Shown: in pieces, positions 6,217 to 6,267 of the stretch
Layout of the letters: every line of letters begins with the position of its first letter
How positions within the stretch are numbered: the first letter of the stretch is position 1
Assembly (NCBI GenBank): GCA_025360235.1
Contig: JANYCO010000737.1
Location: 1-6,267 of the forward strand
Length of the DNA stretch: 6,267 bases
Source of the DNA: Cytophagales bacterium
GTDB taxonomy: Bacteria > Bacteroidota > Bacteroidia > Cytophagales > Cytophagaceae
Direction of reading: 5' to 3'
Made by a program: the position numbers and the translations under genes
Notes under the pieces: model-generated
The model's database searches: none
The model's input: only the letters and a program-made list of their open reading frames with translations
What the model was told of the DNA's origin: nothing

Positions 6217-6267
6217 ATTTCTTTCTCTTTTAAATTAAACACTCTTTCTAACTGCTAATTCTTGTGG

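Noticed and set aside
6217..6267. Possible amtB promoter or nitrogen-control site in the last 51 bases
   Set aside because: No TAnnTTTG or clear operator is visible; only a loose A/T palindrome (TTTAAATTAAA) is present, and the region is cut by the window edge.

Overview
The window reads as ordinary chromosome from a Bacteroidota (Bacteroidetes) bacterium. The evidence is low G+C, start codons preceded by A/T-rich sequence instead of a Shine-Dalgarno site, a promoter-like TTG-N20-TAGGTTTG that fits the Bacteroidetes sigma consensus, a large lipoprotein M1 peptidase, and an unknown membrane/coiled-coil protein of a type I associate with this phylum. I cannot name a genus. I see no mobile element, CRISPR array, tRNA or rRNA, and no defence or biosynthetic island.

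Layout. Bases 1-813 (minus strand) hold the start of frr (ribosome recycling factor, cut by the window edge) and all of pyrH (UMP kinase), in the order pyrH-frr. The 30-bp gap between them is almost wholly two tandem 14-bp copies. Upstream of pyrH, 814-927 holds a good candidate promoter and a small stem-loop near the predicted RNA 5' end. Next on the minus strand is a biotin carboxyl carrier protein (928-1428) with no carboxylase partner beside it. It diverges from an M1-family zinc metallopeptidase lipoprotein (1452-3923, plus strand). Only 23 bp separate the two start codons, and that gap holds a perfect 15-bp dyad and one copy of a 12-bp direct repeat.

The peptidase converges, with an 11-bp gap, on a minus-strand pair: an ammonium transporter (4834-6216) followed 23 bp later by an unrecognised 291-residue protein with one membrane helix, a coiled coil and a beta-rich C-terminus (3935-4810). 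These two probably share a transcript started upstream of the transporter, at or beyond the window edge.

Functionally the window covers translation recycling, pyrimidine nucleotide synthesis, biotin-dependent acyl-CoA carboxylation, envelope peptide breakdown and ammonium uptake. The genes do not form one pathway. The points most worth checking are the tight divergent promoter region, the partnerless biotin carrier, the long hydrophilic N-terminus of the transporter, and the uncharacterised protein coupled to it. I found no convincing new multi-gene system.
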